Made by a program: the position numbers and the translations under genes. The notes under the pieces were generated by a model. That model was not told the origin of the DNA, did not search any database, and saw only the letters and a list, made by a program, of their open reading frames with translations. This document shows, piece after piece, positions 1-8,921 of a stretch of DNA of 57,500 nucleotides. How positions within the stretch are numbered: the first letter of the stretch is position 1; each line of letters begins with the position of its first letter. The DNA comes from Acidobacteriota bacterium (GTDB lineage: Bacteria; Acidobacteriota; Thermoanaerobaculia; Multivoradales; SZUA-115): positions 1 to 57,500 of the forward strand of contig JAJRVQ010000104.1 in the NCBI GenBank assembly GCA_024277255.1, in the 5' to 3' direction.

Positions 1-105
1 ATGCAGTGCGCTTCCTGCCATGACCCGCACGACAACACCAACAGTCCGTTCTTGGTCGCTTCGAACCAGAATAGCGCGATGTGCACCACGTGCCACATCA
101 AGTAG
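1..105 (+). CDS. C-terminal end of a multiheme cytochrome c (partial)
   Basis: The window opens inside a gene. The first 34 codons in frame 1 carry two CXXCH heme c motifs (CASCH near codon 3 and CTTCH near codon 28) and stop at TAG. The text resembles the last heme pair of the tetraheme protein at 3104-3796, where a 'MQC..CHDPH' block is followed about 25 residues later by a terminal CXXCH, so this is probably a paralogue of that protein. The ATG at position 1 is most likely an internal Met. A terminator follows at once, so this gene ends its own transcript or is read separately from the cluster below. Heme binding is clear; total length and heme number cannot be seen. Confidence 0.85.
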   Translation: MQCASCHDPHDNTNSPFLVASNQNSAMCTTCHIK

Positions 106-140
106 TATCGAGAGCAATCAGGAACTGACGCTTCTGGCGG

Positions 141-169
141 CGGCGGGGGTTGCGGTCCCCGCCGTTTTT
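141..169 (+). terminator. Rho-independent terminator
   Basis: A perfect 8-bp stem, CGGCGGGG (141-148) with CCCCGCCG (157-164), has an 8-nt loop and is followed by five T (165-169). It lies 36 nt after the stop of the truncated cytochrome and separates it from the beta-barrel-led cluster, so the downstream genes probably have their own promoter. Confidence 0.85.
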
Positions 170-321
170 GTCAGTGTCGACGAGCCGTGAGTTGGAGAGG
201 GGGCAGTTGGAGGGGGCAGTTGGAGGAGCCAGCGAACAGCCGGAGGTTGAACCAGAGGATTCGCCGTTCCGCTGATTTCAGCCGGCATCCATCGTCTGGC
301 CGTGAAGGACCGGCATTGCTC

Positions 322-2109
322 GTGCGGGTGGTGGTCCTCTGGATGGCGATTGGCCTGCTCAGCGGTGCGCTCTCGGCGCAGCGCTTCGGCCAGTGGTGGT
401 GGGACGGCTCGCTCGGTCTGGCCCAGCGGGGGACCGATAACACGCGCAACGGGCGGCAGGTCAACAACTTCGATCAGCAGGAGCTACGCCTCTCATTGGG
501 TGTCAACGGTTATCTGGGGCACCCCGCGTTGGGTCAGTTCAGATTGGGACTCGATCTGGCGCTCACCGAAGTCGAGAGCGGCCGGAGTGTCGACACGGAG
601 CGCACTGGCCTTGCCGCCGAGGTTTCGTTTCTTCCTCGCGGCAGTTACCCGTTCAGCCTCTTCTATCGGCAACAACGCTACGACTACACGACTCCCGACG
701 ACGAGCGAACTCTGCCGCTGCTCGGGGTTCCGGATACGAGTACCGAGTGGGGCGGCAAGTTCCGTATTCGCAAGGGTCCGTTGAGAGGGACTCTCATGGG
801 AGTCAACCACGCGGGTTACGACCTGGTGAGCACTACTGCCCGAGAGGACGTGCAGGATAACCAGTTCGTCGATTGGAGCAGGTCGGGAGAGCGGCTGCAA
901 CATCATGTGCGTCTCGAGCACCGCCTGCGAGAGTACGGCACTGTCGACCTGGAGATCGAGGACCTGACTCTGAACCTCGAGCAACGCGGCGATCTGACGG
1001 AGAGCTGGGGTTGGCAGATGTCGGGAGTCGGCATTCACCAGGAAACCGGGGTGGGGGGAGATGCACGCCGCACCAGCGACGATTTTAGGCTGAGGACCCG
1101 TCTGTACCGTTCCATCGGCGAAGACGATCAGCTCGATTTCGACGGCAACTTCGGGCTCAGCCGGTCGCGAGGCGGGGACAGCGTCGAAAGTGCGGGGCTG
1201 GCGGTTTTCTACCGTTGGCGGTTGCGCCAGAGGTGGGAGCTCGCTCCTTTCGTCAGATATGGGCGTCAAACCGCGGGGGAGGTGGAGATTCAGGCTCCCC
1301 GAGCAGGTCTGAGTCTCTCCTGGCAAGGGACACGAGGTGAGTTCAATTGGCTTGCCGGCGGCAGCGTGAGCTACGGTAGCCTGAAGCGCCGAGACCCGAA
1401 GGTCGACAGCAACGAGTCGCAGTCCGCCTTCTCGGTCAACGCTTCGATCGGCCACGGAAAGGCACAACGGCTCCGCAAGGAGCTGGAGGTCGAGGCTGGC
1501 CGCAACCAACTGCGCTTCAGCCGAACGGGTCTGCCTACCGATTTGGCCGATCTGGGGCTCGTGGTGCGGGCGCTTGGCGACGAGGACTTCTACCGCGCTC
1601 GCTCGACGCTGTCTCATCGCTGGGATTCGAAGTCGCTGAGCGGCTGGGCTGAATGGAGTCGCCGGGAAGCGACCAACAACGCCGTGGTCACGGGCTTCAG
1701 CAGTGACACGCTGACCTCGACTCTGCAGTTCGGCAGCCGGCAGTTCACGCTGCAGGCAAACGTCGGCAAGACGAGAGTCGATCAGCCGGTGACAGGCGAT
1801 CAAGAAATTCGCTTCCGCAGCTTCGGTGCGCGCTGGAAACCCTGGCGACATCTCAGTTTCAACGGGTCCTACCGTGGCGACGTTCGTGACCTCGTTCAGG
1901 CACCCGATATCGATGGCGATCGTATCGAGATCACACTCGAGCTGCGTCTGGGTCAGATCGTGGTGGTGGCGAGCGCTTTCGAGACCAACGAGTACTTCGC
2001 AGGCGGTGATGGGCGAAGCAACCGCGGGGTGCGGTGGGCGATCAGCCGTCGTCTCGCGGGTTGGCTGCCGATCGTGACCGGCACCCAACGGCGAGGAGTG
2101 ATTCGATGA
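322..2109 (+). CDS. Outer-membrane beta-barrel protein (putative porin of a porin-cytochrome complex)
   Basis: About 595 aa. The GTG at 322 puts a signal peptide (hydrophobic run ending LSGALSAQ) at the N-terminus; an open frame back to a GTG at 187 would put about 45 charged residues in front and is less likely. The mature protein has alternating polar/aromatic stretches with many Arg, Trp, Tyr and Gly and no soluble domain motif, typical of a large transmembrane barrel. It has the right size for the MtrB/OmbB role of sheathing a multiheme cytochrome, but I see no MtrB-type CXXC and the last residue is not aromatic. Its stop overlaps the start of the NHL lipoprotein (ATGA), and multiheme cytochromes follow, which supports an electron-conduit role by inference. 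Confidence 0.7.
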   Translation: MRVVVLWMAIGLLSGALSAQRFGQWWWDGSLGLAQRGTDNTRNGRQVNNFDQQELRLSLGVNGYLGHPALGQFRLGLDLALTEVESGRSVDTERTGLAAEVSFLPRGSYPFSLFYRQQRYDYTTPDDERTLPLLGVPDTSTEWGGKFRIRKGPLRGTLMGVNHAGYDLVSTTAREDVQDNQFVDWSRSGERLQHHVRLEHRLREYGTVDLEIEDLTLNLEQRGDLTESWGWQMSGVGIHQETGVGGDARRTSDDFRLRTRLYRSIGEDDQLDFDGNFGLSRSRGGDSVESAGLAVFYRWRLRQRWELAPFVRYGRQTAGEVEIQAPRAGLSLSWQGTRGEFNWLAGGSVSYGSLKRRDPKVDSNESQSAFSVNASIGHGKAQRLRKELEVEAGRNQLRFSRTGLPTDLADLGLVVRALGDEDFYRARSTLSHRWDSKSLSGWAEWSRREATNNAVVTGFSSDTLTSTLQFGSRQFTLQANVGKTRVDQPVTGDQEIRFRSFGARWKPWRHLSFNGSYRGDVRDLVQAPDIDGDRIEITLELRLGQIVVVASAFETNEYFAGGDGRSNRGVRWAISRRLAGWLPIVTGTQRRGVIR

Positions 2110-3107
2110 GCCGGCGGCTCCTGCGCTATGGGGCGTTGACGCTGCTCGTGTTGACAGCGGGCTGTTCCGGGCAGCGCAGAGTCGAACGCCGAGCGATCTC
2201 GGCCTGGCAGTGGCCGCCCGGCGATCCGCGAGTCGAACTCGAGGAAATCATCGAAAACCGGCGCGACGCCGGCGGCTTTTGGAGGCGAATCGCCGGCGCA
2301 CCGGCCCCAGCGATCTTCTACCGGCCCTACGGTGCGGCGTGGGACGGAAACGCGCTCGTGGTTACCGATCCTGGAGCCGGTAGGGTCGTGCGCCTCGACC
2401 GTCTAGGCCGGATCACCACTACGGCGCCCGATCTGGTCGCAGGGCCGATCGGCGTGGCGGTGTGCCCCGCTGGTGTCGTGGTCAGCGATTCGCGTCGCGG
2501 AGAGGTTCTGTTGTTGAGCCGCGAGCTGAAGTTGATTCGACGGCTCGCTGAGGGACTGCACCGACCTACCGGTGTGGCTTGTGCCGGCAGTGCCGTTTTC
2601 GTAGCGGAGACGGGGCGACATCGCATCCTCGAATTGGCGATCGCCCCGCCACTCACGGCTTCCGCAGCGAGTAGTATGGGCCGTCGAGGAGACGGCAAGG
2701 GTGAATTCAACTTTCCGACGGCCTTGACGGTCGCGGGCGAGGATCTGTGGGTCGGCGACACACTCAATTTCAGGGTTCAGCGGCTAGCCATCTCGGGCGA
2801 GTTCGTGACGACTTTCGGGGCCCTGGGAGATGCTCCCGGCGAGATGCCGCGGATCAAAGGTCTGGCCGTCGACAGCATGGGGCAATTGTGGATCTCGGAC
2901 GGCCAGACAGACCGCATCTCGTTGTATCGCAGCGATGGCACATTCTTGATGAGTTTCGGGGCCAGCGGCTCCGGAGATGGAGAGTTCTCCTTCCCGGCCG
3001 GGATGGCAGCGCATCCCGACGGCCGGGTGGCCATCGTGGATTCGCTAAATCGTCGGATGGCGGTCTACCGCCTTGTGGAAAGACAGGCGGCCGGAGGAGT
3101 CCAATGA
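2106..3107 (+). CDS. NHL-repeat beta-propeller lipoprotein
   Basis: 333 aa from the ATG that overlaps the barrel stop by four bases. The first 20 residues form a lipoprotein signal ending in a lipobox (LTAGC), so the protein is probably anchored in the outer membrane. The rest consists of NHL-type blades; the clearest have a 'GDGKGEFNFPTAL..VAGEDLWVGDT.NFRVQ' pattern, repeated three times in the last 130 residues with FPxG and D..N/D..R signatures. NHL propellers are usually protein- or ligand-binding scaffolds. In-frame overlaps on both sides suggest it is made together with the barrel and the tetraheme cytochrome, perhaps as a structural part of the complex. A second NHL protein sits at 5608-6714. 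Confidence 0.8.
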   Translation: MSRRLLRYGALTLLVLTAGCSGQRRVERRAISAWQWPPGDPRVELEEIIENRRDAGGFWRRIAGAPAPAIFYRPYGAAWDGNALVVTDPGAGRVVRLDRLGRITTTAPDLVAGPIGVAVCPAGVVVSDSRRGEVLLLSRELKLIRRLAEGLHRPTGVACAGSAVFVAETGRHRILELAIAPPLTASAASSMGRRGDGKGEFNFPTALTVAGEDLWVGDTLNFRVQRLAISGEFVTTFGALGDAPGEMPRIKGLAVDSMGQLWISDGQTDRISLYRSDGTFLMSFGASGSGDGEFSFPAGMAAHPDGRVAIVDSLNRRMAVYRLVERQAAGGVQ

Positions 3108-3796
3108 GAGGCTTGCTGGACAGCGCCCGCCCGGCATTGGTGATAGCGGTCATGGTATGGAGTTGGACCGTTCCTGCGACGAGCCAGCAGGCGACGGTAG
3201 TCGGCACCGTACACAATCTCTCGGTCACCGGGCCGGGCGAAGTTCGTTCCTTCGTCGAGACGGAGGTGTGCAAGTTTTGCCACATACCGCACAGCGTTGA
3301 CACGCCGGTGCCGCTGTGGGGGCACGCCCTCTCCCAGGCGCGCTATGAAGTTCCCGATCTCCGTTTCAGTGGATCGCCGGTTCCCGCTCCGCAACCCGAT
3401 GGGGCGTCGCGGCTCTGCCTCTCTTGCCACGACGGCACGGTCGCTCTCGGCGATGTCACTGGCGAGGCACGGGTCATCCCGATGAGAGGGGGCGACCGGC
3501 TAGCGCCTGGTCGACCGGGCTATATCGGGACGGATCTGAGCGGCAGCCATCCCGTCTCGTTCGTGGTGCCGGACGGTGTGACGCTGGGGGGCGATCCCGA
3601 GAGTGACATGGTGCTCCGACCGCTCGCTGCCATCGAAAGCGATCAGGATGTCAGGCTCGACGCCGCAGGCAAGATGCAGTGTACGACCTGTCACGACCCG
3701 CACGCGGATCGCTACTACAGTCCCGGCCGAGTCCCCCGTTTTTGGGTCAAGCCGACGGTCGAGGAGGTGTGCTTGACATGTCACGCTTTGCGTTGA
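3104..3796 (+). CDS. Exported tetraheme cytochrome c
   Basis: 230 aa, starting at the ATG that overlaps the previous stop (ATGA). A signal peptide ends near residue 28 (TVPATSQQ). Four CXXCH motifs are visible: CKFCH (56-60), CLSCH (105-109), CTTCH (193-197) and CLTCH (223-227). The 80-residue gap between the second and third hemes has no extra Cys. The motif context ('CHIPH', 'CHDGT', 'CHDPH') is that of the doubled-CXXCH / cytochrome c3-like multiheme proteins. It is probably periplasmic or surface-exposed and passes electrons toward the larger cytochromes encoded next. Its 3' end overlaps the next gene by 19 nt. Confidence 0.85.
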   Translation: MRGLLDSARPALVIAVMVWSWTVPATSQQATVVGTVHNLSVTGPGEVRSFVETEVCKFCHIPHSVDTPVPLWGHALSQARYEVPDLRFSGSPVPAPQPDGASRLCLSCHDGTVALGDVTGEARVIPMRGGDRLAPGRPGYIGTDLSGSHPVSFVVPDGVTLGGDPESDMVLRPLAAIESDQDVRLDAAGKMQCTTCHDPHADRYYSPGRVPRFWVKPTVEEVCLTCHALR

Positions 3797-4854
3797 GCGC
3801 GTCCATCGTGATTGTCCTCTCGATGGCGACCGCGGCCATGGCGGTGGATCCGCACGTCGATCCCAGCCTGCTACCGGCCAGTTGCACTTCCTGCCACGAG
3901 GGGCACGGGGCCTCGCGTTCGCCGATGCTGCCCGGTCCTCAGACCGAGGTTTGCGTGAGGTGTCACGACTCGCAGGCCGGTGTCGATCGCCAGGTCGCGA
4001 AGGGTCTGCTCTCGCCGGAGGCTCAGCCGATGCTGCTGAGCCGGGTTTTCGCAATGCCCTTCCTGCATCCTGTTGATGCAGAGGCCTTTTCTCGCCGCGA
4101 GCCGGGTACTGTGACCTGCACGTCGTGCCACAGTCCGCACCGGGGAATGTCGCAGCGCGATCTGGGAGAGCCAGCGGCGGGCGTGCGGCGCCTCTCGCCT
4201 CGGGATCCTTCGCGCTTCGAGGTGGAACTCTGTCAATCCTGCCATGGAGCCGCGGGACTCGGTACGCAGAGTCCGCTCGACCTGAGCCGCCTGACCAATC
4301 CGAACAACCCTTCGTTCCATCCCGTGGAGGCACCGGCAGGGGAGCGCTCGCCGTCCGTGCGCCCCGAACTCTCCGGCCGAGAGATCAACTGTACCGATTG
4401 CCACGGCAATAGCGACGCAAGCGGCCCCAGGGGGCCGCACGGTTCCGCGGTCCAGTACATCTTGCGAGCCGAGTATGCGACGGTCGACGGGATGGAGGAA
4501 TCTGCAGCGACCTACGCTTTGTGCTACAACTGCCATGAGCGCTCGATGGTCCTCGATGAGTCCCCGTTCGAGTACCACCGTTTGCACGTGGTGGAGCAGC
4601 GGGCCTCCTGTGCGACGTGTCACAGCGCTCACGGTTCGCTCGACAACCGCGGGCTGATTCGTTTCGGCGAAGAGGTTTTTTTCGGCTCTGTCGGCCCTTC
4701 GATGGCGTCGGGTCGTCTGGCCTTTTCGTCGTCCGCACCCGGGTCGGGCAGTTGCCTACTGACCTGCCACGGATACGATCATGCGCCGGAGTCCTACGGC
4801 GTCGCAAACAAGTACTTCGCGCCGGAAATCAGTATAGTTGGCGGTGTGAAATGA
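3778..4854 (+). CDS. Exported octaheme cytochrome c with a terminal CX3CH site
   Basis: 358 aa. The ATG at 3778 gives a clean signal peptide (ending ATAAMAVD); its first 19 nt lie inside the preceding gene. Seven standard motifs are visible (CTSCH, CVRCH, CTSCH, CQSCH, CTDCH, CYNCH, CATCH), plus one near the C-terminus with three spacer residues (CLLTCH), a recognised variant heme c motif. The last 150 residues, from 'CTDCHGN' through 'GPHGS', 'CYNCH..' and the CX3CH, match in order the C-terminal part of the 15-heme protein at 6711-8921, so the two share a module. Probable role: electron transfer in or outside the outer membrane. Confidence 0.85.
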   Translation: MSRFALSASIVIVLSMATAAMAVDPHVDPSLLPASCTSCHEGHGASRSPMLPGPQTEVCVRCHDSQAGVDRQVAKGLLSPEAQPMLLSRVFAMPFLHPVDAEAFSRREPGTVTCTSCHSPHRGMSQRDLGEPAAGVRRLSPRDPSRFEVELCQSCHGAAGLGTQSPLDLSRLTNPNNPSFHPVEAPAGERSPSVRPELSGREINCTDCHGNSDASGPRGPHGSAVQYILRAEYATVDGMEESAATYALCYNCHERSMVLDESPFEYHRLHVVEQRASCATCHSAHGSLDNRGLIRFGEEVFFGSVGPSMASGRLAFSSSAPGSGSCLLTCHGYDHAPESYGVANKYFAPEISIVGGVK

Positions 4855-4864
4855 GGTTGATATT

Positions 4865-5521
4865 ATGAAATCACAGATGGGTTATGCAGTGGGTTTGTTG
4901 ATTGTTCTTCTTGTTGTGGCTTGCGCGGGCGATGCGGCCAGCGACAGCGCGGCTGCGCCCCAAGTCACGCCTGGGCAGGAGTTGCCGGCCGGTCATCCGG
5001 CGATCTCCCCGGACAGTTCGTCGGTGGTCCCGGCTCCGCCCCCGAATAGCGGCCGAGGCTCCCAAGGTATGAGCTGGACTCAGCCGGCGCAGTGGTTGGC
5101 GGAAACGCCATCTTCGAGCATGCGTCGTGCCCAGTATCGAGTTCCGGGTGCGAGCGGTGACGCGCAGTGCGTCGTCTTCTACTTCGGCCCTGGGCAGGGC
5201 GGCGATGCGCAAGCCAACGTGGAGCGTTGGGCGGACCAGTTTGGACAACCCGGTGGCGGCTCGTCGCGGGAAGCTCTCAGGACGGAGGAACTCGTCGTTG
5301 GCGGTGTGCGTGTCCTCATAGCCGAAGTCAAGGGCATCTACAGCGGTGGAATGACCGGCATGGGGTCACAGACCCCACGTCCAGGCTCGATGCTTCTTGG
5401 TGCGGTGGCGGAGGGACCGGATGCCAATTGGTTCTTCAAACTGACCGGCCCTGAACAGACGGTCGAGGAGAACCGCAAGCCGTTCATGAGCATGGTGCAG
5501 TCCATTCGGGCTGGAGAATGA
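4865..5521 (+). CDS. Small lipoprotein of unknown function
   Basis: 218 aa. The N-terminus has a long hydrophobic stretch and a lipobox (LVVAC, Cys20), followed by a Pro/Ser-rich linker of about 55 residues and a globular part that begins near 'MSWTQPAQW' and ends with 'PFMSMVQSIRAGE'. I recognise no named family. The globular part has the character of small outer-membrane-associated lipoproteins of Acidobacteriota and Planctomycetes, with no heme motif and one Cys besides the lipid anchor. The gene lies 10 nt after the octaheme cytochrome, and its stop overlaps the open frame of the next NHL protein, so it belongs to the same transcript. Function cannot be stated from sequence. Confidence 0.7.
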   Translation: MKSQMGYAVGLLIVLLVVACAGDAASDSAAAPQVTPGQELPAGHPAISPDSSSVVPAPPPNSGRGSQGMSWTQPAQWLAETPSSSMRRAQYRVPGASGDAQCVVFYFGPGQGGDAQANVERWADQFGQPGGGSSREALRTEELVVGGVRVLIAEVKGIYSGGMTGMGSQTPRPGSMLLGAVAEGPDANWFFKLTGPEQTVEENRKPFMSMVQSIRAGE

Positions 5522-5607
5522 ATCTGCTGCGAGCGCAAGCGGCCGGACTTACCTGCCCCTTTGGGTGGCGCGGTCGAACCTTGCCGGAGGTCAGAATTGT
5601 CACCGAT

Positions 5608-6714
5608 ATGCGAATCCAGACGCGAACTCCGATGCGCCTCCGCTCGGCGCTCTCGATAGTTGGAGCGATCATGATCGCCGCCACCCTGGGCTCCGCGGTG
5701 TCGGCGCTCCAGGCTCAGGACTGCGTCTGGACGGAAGCTCTGAGACCGGTGGTGGCCCGGGTCCACGAGGGCGATCAGCTCTCTGGTGGCGAGGCACCTG
5801 TTCCCGATCGAACTGCGACGGATCGATTTTGCACCGCCAGATCACCCTGCGCCGGGATCGCTCCCGGTGGACTGGCGGCGGATTCCTCCGGCCTCCTGTA
5901 CACGACTCACCCCGAGGGGGGCTATGTCGACGTGCGCGACCCCAGAGGTGAAATCGTTTCGAAGCGAGAAGGGTTCATGCGACCGTTCGCCATCGCCCTG
6001 GACGTGACGGGTAGGGTCTACGTTGGAGAGCAGACGGCTGGCAGAGTGGGAGTTTTCGATGCTGCCTGGAACCGTCAATTCTACCTCGGGCAGGGCGACG
6101 GTGAGTTTGTCAACCCGACCGGAATCGCCGTCGACCCCGAGGGCGCAGGTTGGATCTACGTGACGGACGGCGCCACACATCAGGTCCGCGTCTACGATGG
6201 CGCCGGGACTTTTATCTTCGCCTTTGGCGGCAAGGGCAGCGCTCCGGGCCGCTTCGACTTTCCGGCCGGGATCCACCTGAGGCCAGCTCGGGGCTCGGTT
6301 CCTACCCGTCTTTTCGTCAGCGACCAGAACAACGACAGGGTCCAGATTCTGGACGACCGAGGCAACTTCGTCTCCTGCATCGGTGGTGACGGAGGTACCC
6401 GGCGATTCGGACGGATCACCGGGCTGGTGAGCGACCGGGCCGGTAGACTCTTCGTTGCCGATTCATTCCAGGGACAGGTATGGGTCTTCGATCGCAACGG
6501 TGCGTTGTTGGACCGCGTTGGGGAATTCGGTTCGGCACCCGGACGGTTGATGACCCCACTCGGTCTGACTATCGTCGATAGGAGGCGAATTGGCGCTGTA
6601 GGTTCCAGCAAGCTATACGTCGCATCGTTCAACACCGGAAGGGTCGAAGAGTTTGGGCTCAGCAGCGAGGTGTCCGCGCTGGAGCGGCGCGCGGAGAAGG
6701 ACGGCAGACGATGA
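5608..6714 (+). CDS. Exported NHL-repeat beta-propeller protein
   Basis: 368 aa from the ATG at 5608, which places a signal peptide (…GSAVSALQAQD) at the N-terminus. The frame is open back to an ATG at 5518 overlapping the preceding stop, but that would add 30 residues before the signal. The protein is not a lipoprotein. Blades with 'GxFxxPxGIAxDxxGxxYVxD.xxxxVxVFD' run from about residue 90 to the end, with 'GQGDGEFVNPTGIAVD' and 'GSAPGRFDFPAGI' the clearest. It is the second NHL propeller of the cluster and may be the soluble or surface partner of the 2106-3107 lipoprotein. Its stop overlaps the start of the 15-heme gene (ATGA), implying coupled translation. Confidence 0.8.
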   Translation: MRIQTRTPMRLRSALSIVGAIMIAATLGSAVSALQAQDCVWTEALRPVVARVHEGDQLSGGEAPVPDRTATDRFCTARSPCAGIAPGGLAADSSGLLYTTHPEGGYVDVRDPRGEIVSKREGFMRPFAIALDVTGRVYVGEQTAGRVGVFDAAWNRQFYLGQGDGEFVNPTGIAVDPEGAGWIYVTDGATHQVRVYDGAGTFIFAFGGKGSAPGRFDFPAGIHLRPARGSVPTRLFVSDQNNDRVQILDDRGNFVSCIGGDGGTRRFGRITGLVSDRAGRLFVADSFQGQVWVFDRNGALLDRVGEFGSAPGRLMTPLGLTIVDRRRIGAVGSSKLYVASFNTGRVEEFGLSSEVSALERRAEKDGRR

Positions 6715-8921
6715 CGACCGGTCGACAACTTCTGTTCGGACTTGCCCTCTTCGGGGCGGCCGTCGTCCCGGCTGCCGGGCTGGATCCACCGCACGAGTTC
6801 GCCCCGCAGAGCTGCGGTGCTTGCCACATCACCCATGCGGCGCCAGGCGGCACCCTCACCTCTGTGCAGGGGAACTTCAACCTCTGTGCCAGCTGTCATG
6901 TTGTCGGTGGGCAGGCATCTGCCCTTCCCTTCTCGGCGGTCGACGACCCGGCGCTGCCGGGGCCTGGTCTTCCGGCGGGATTCTCCCCAAGGGGAAACTC
7001 GCATCGCTGGGATTCGAGTAGCTCGGGCCACACCCAACCGGACCCTGCCAACACCTCGACCGGAACCATACGCTCAGGTGGGACCTTCACCGGCAGATTC
7101 TCCAAGACCTACATCCTGATCATCGCCTCCGCCGGCCAGGCGGGAGTCGCGACCTTCTCGTATACCGATACGCTAGGAGGCAGTGGCTTTGGGACGACTG
7201 GCGCCGACGTGGCGCTCGACGAAGGAGTCACGGTCACCTTCACCGACGGTGTCGGATCGCCGTCGTTCAAGCTCGGTGAGGTGTGGAGGATCTTCGTGCG
7301 TACCGATCTTCGCGAGCCGATTGTGCCCTCCATGCTGGCGCGCTTGGAGGCCGGCAAGCTGATGTGCTCGACCTGCCATAACCAGCATAGCCAGTCAAAG
7401 ACGCCGTTCACTCCGTGGGGTATTCCGGCCCCGCCCTACAACGGTTCCGGCAGCGGCGCTGGACGTCTCTTCCAGCGGGAGGATGGCGACACCGACCAGA
7501 CGTGCAAGGACTGCCATAGCGCTCGGGACGTCAACTCCTCGACCTTCGGGTCGCATCCGGTGGGCTCCGATACACGCTTCGCATGCGTCACCTGCCACGA
7601 TGGCGGCAGTTACATTCCAGACCCGCTTTTGACCCCTCCCGGCCCCCAGATGACCGTCGAGTGCTCGACCTGCCACGAGGTGCACTACGCTGCGACTTCG
7701 GACGGCACACTGGTGCGCTTGGCGAACACCAACACTCTGTGCACCAATTGCCATCAACTCGCCAACACCGTTGCGGGCTCGCACTTCGATGCCGCCACCG
7801 GAGTTCTCTGGCCGGGCGGCCAGTACGGTTCGACCTTCCCTCCGGTCGCCGATTCGGCCAAAACCGGCTACTGCACCAACTGTCACCAGCCGCACGGCTG
7901 GCCCGACGCCGACAACAGTTTCGTCACGGACTACCCGCTGCTGCAGGTCGATCGCGAGGAGAAGCAGTGCTTTACGTGTCATGACGGATCTCCCTTATCG
8001 GCGAACATCCGGTTCGAGTTCACCGACGCTTCCAAGATCTCAGTGCACCCCTTGGCTCTGGCGGAGGATGTCCATGCTCCTGGAGAGGCGGCGATTCCCC
8101 TCAACCGGCACGTCGAGTGTGCCGACTGTCACGATCCGCACCTGGCTGAGGGCCGCATCGATCTTCCGGGACCGGCAACGACTCCCCGTGCGGCGTCTGG
8201 ACCGCTGACCGGCGTGCAAGGAGTCAATCTGGGCGGAACGGCGGTGCGCCTCGCGGCTTTCGAGTACGAAGTGTGTTTTCGCTGCCACTCGACCACGGCG
8301 ACCGCCTCCCCACCCACACCGCGACAGTTCCCGGAGACCAATCTACAGGTCGAGTTCAGCGGCGGTGGGGACTTCCGCAAGTCTTTCCACTCGGTCGCCG
8401 TCGACAACACCGCCTCTCACCCCGTGCCGAGCTTGCGCGCAGGATGGTCCGTCAACAGCAAGACGGCTTGCACTGCATGCCACAACAACGATAGCGGTCC
8501 CGCCAACGGTGGGGGCGCTCCCAACGGTCCCCATGGCTCGATCTGGCCCAACCTTCTAGAAAACCGTTTCGATACCGATCAGGGCAACTACTCCCAGGCC
8601 AGGTACTCACTCTGTTTCGAGTGTCACGATCCGGCCGTGATTCTCGACGACACCGTGAGCTTCAAGGAGCACGACAAGCACATCAACGGGGAGAAGATGA
8701 GCTGCAACTACTGCCATGACCCGCATGGTTCGAGCGCCCAGCGATTTCTCATCAACTTCGACGCGTCGGTCGCTCTTCCCTCGGGTGGTCGACTTGAGTT
8801 CGAGGCGCCCGAGGACTCCTCCGACGGTCGGGGCAGATGCTGGGTCGACTGCCACTTGCCAGACGGCACCAACAAGGATCACAAACCGAAAAAATATGAC
8901 CCGAACTACCCTGTGAACTGA
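6711..8921 (+). CDS. Large exported cytochrome c with 15 predicted hemes
   Basis: 736 aa with a signal peptide ending at about AAVVPAAG. I count 14 CXXCH motifs: CGACH, CASCH, CSTCH, CKDCH, CVTCH, CSTCH, CTNCH, CTNCH, CFTCH, CADCH, CFRCH, CTACH, CFECH and CNYCH. A final CWVDCH has three spacer residues. Between hemes 2 and 3 lies a heme-free insertion of about 150 residues, the second half of it beta-rich (Thr/Gly-rich, 'YTDTLGG', 'GVTVTFTDG', 'GEVWRIFV'). No lipobox is seen. Size and heme number fit an extracellular or porin-embedded terminal cytochrome (OmcB/MtrC type role) or a filament-forming cytochrome; sequence alone does not decide. It is the last of the tightly overlapping genes. Confidence 0.85.
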   Translation: MTTGRQLLFGLALFGAAVVPAAGLDPPHEFAPQSCGACHITHAAPGGTLTSVQGNFNLCASCHVVGGQASALPFSAVDDPALPGPGLPAGFSPRGNSHRWDSSSSGHTQPDPANTSTGTIRSGGTFTGRFSKTYILIIASAGQAGVATFSYTDTLGGSGFGTTGADVALDEGVTVTFTDGVGSPSFKLGEVWRIFVRTDLREPIVPSMLARLEAGKLMCSTCHNQHSQSKTPFTPWGIPAPPYNGSGSGAGRLFQREDGDTDQTCKDCHSARDVNSSTFGSHPVGSDTRFACVTCHDGGSYIPDPLLTPPGPQMTVECSTCHEVHYAATSDGTLVRLANTNTLCTNCHQLANTVAGSHFDAATGVLWPGGQYGSTFPPVADSAKTGYCTNCHQPHGWPDADNSFVTDYPLLQVDREEKQCFTCHDGSPLSANIRFEFTDASKISVHPLALAEDVHAPGEAAIPLNRHVECADCHDPHLAEGRIDLPGPATTPRAASGPLTGVQGVNLGGTAVRLAAFEYEVCFRCHSTTATASPPTPRQFPETNLQVEFSGGGDFRKSFHSVAVDNTASHPVPSLRAGWSVNSKTACTACHNNDSGPANGGGAPNGPHGSIWPNLLENRFDTDQGNYSQARYSLCFECHDPAVILDDTVSFKEHDKHINGEKMSCNYCHDPHGSSAQRFLINFDASVALPSGGRLEFEAPEDSSDGRGRCWVDCHLPDGTNKDHKPKKYDPNYPVN

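Noticed and set aside
493..2088. Long open frame on the minus strand opposite the barrel gene
   Set aside because: No recognisable domain, and composition typical of the antisense of GC-rich coding sequence. Similar antisense frames lie opposite fdhA, nadE, the MscS gene, the di-heme gene and the FG-GAP genes and were rejected for the same reason.
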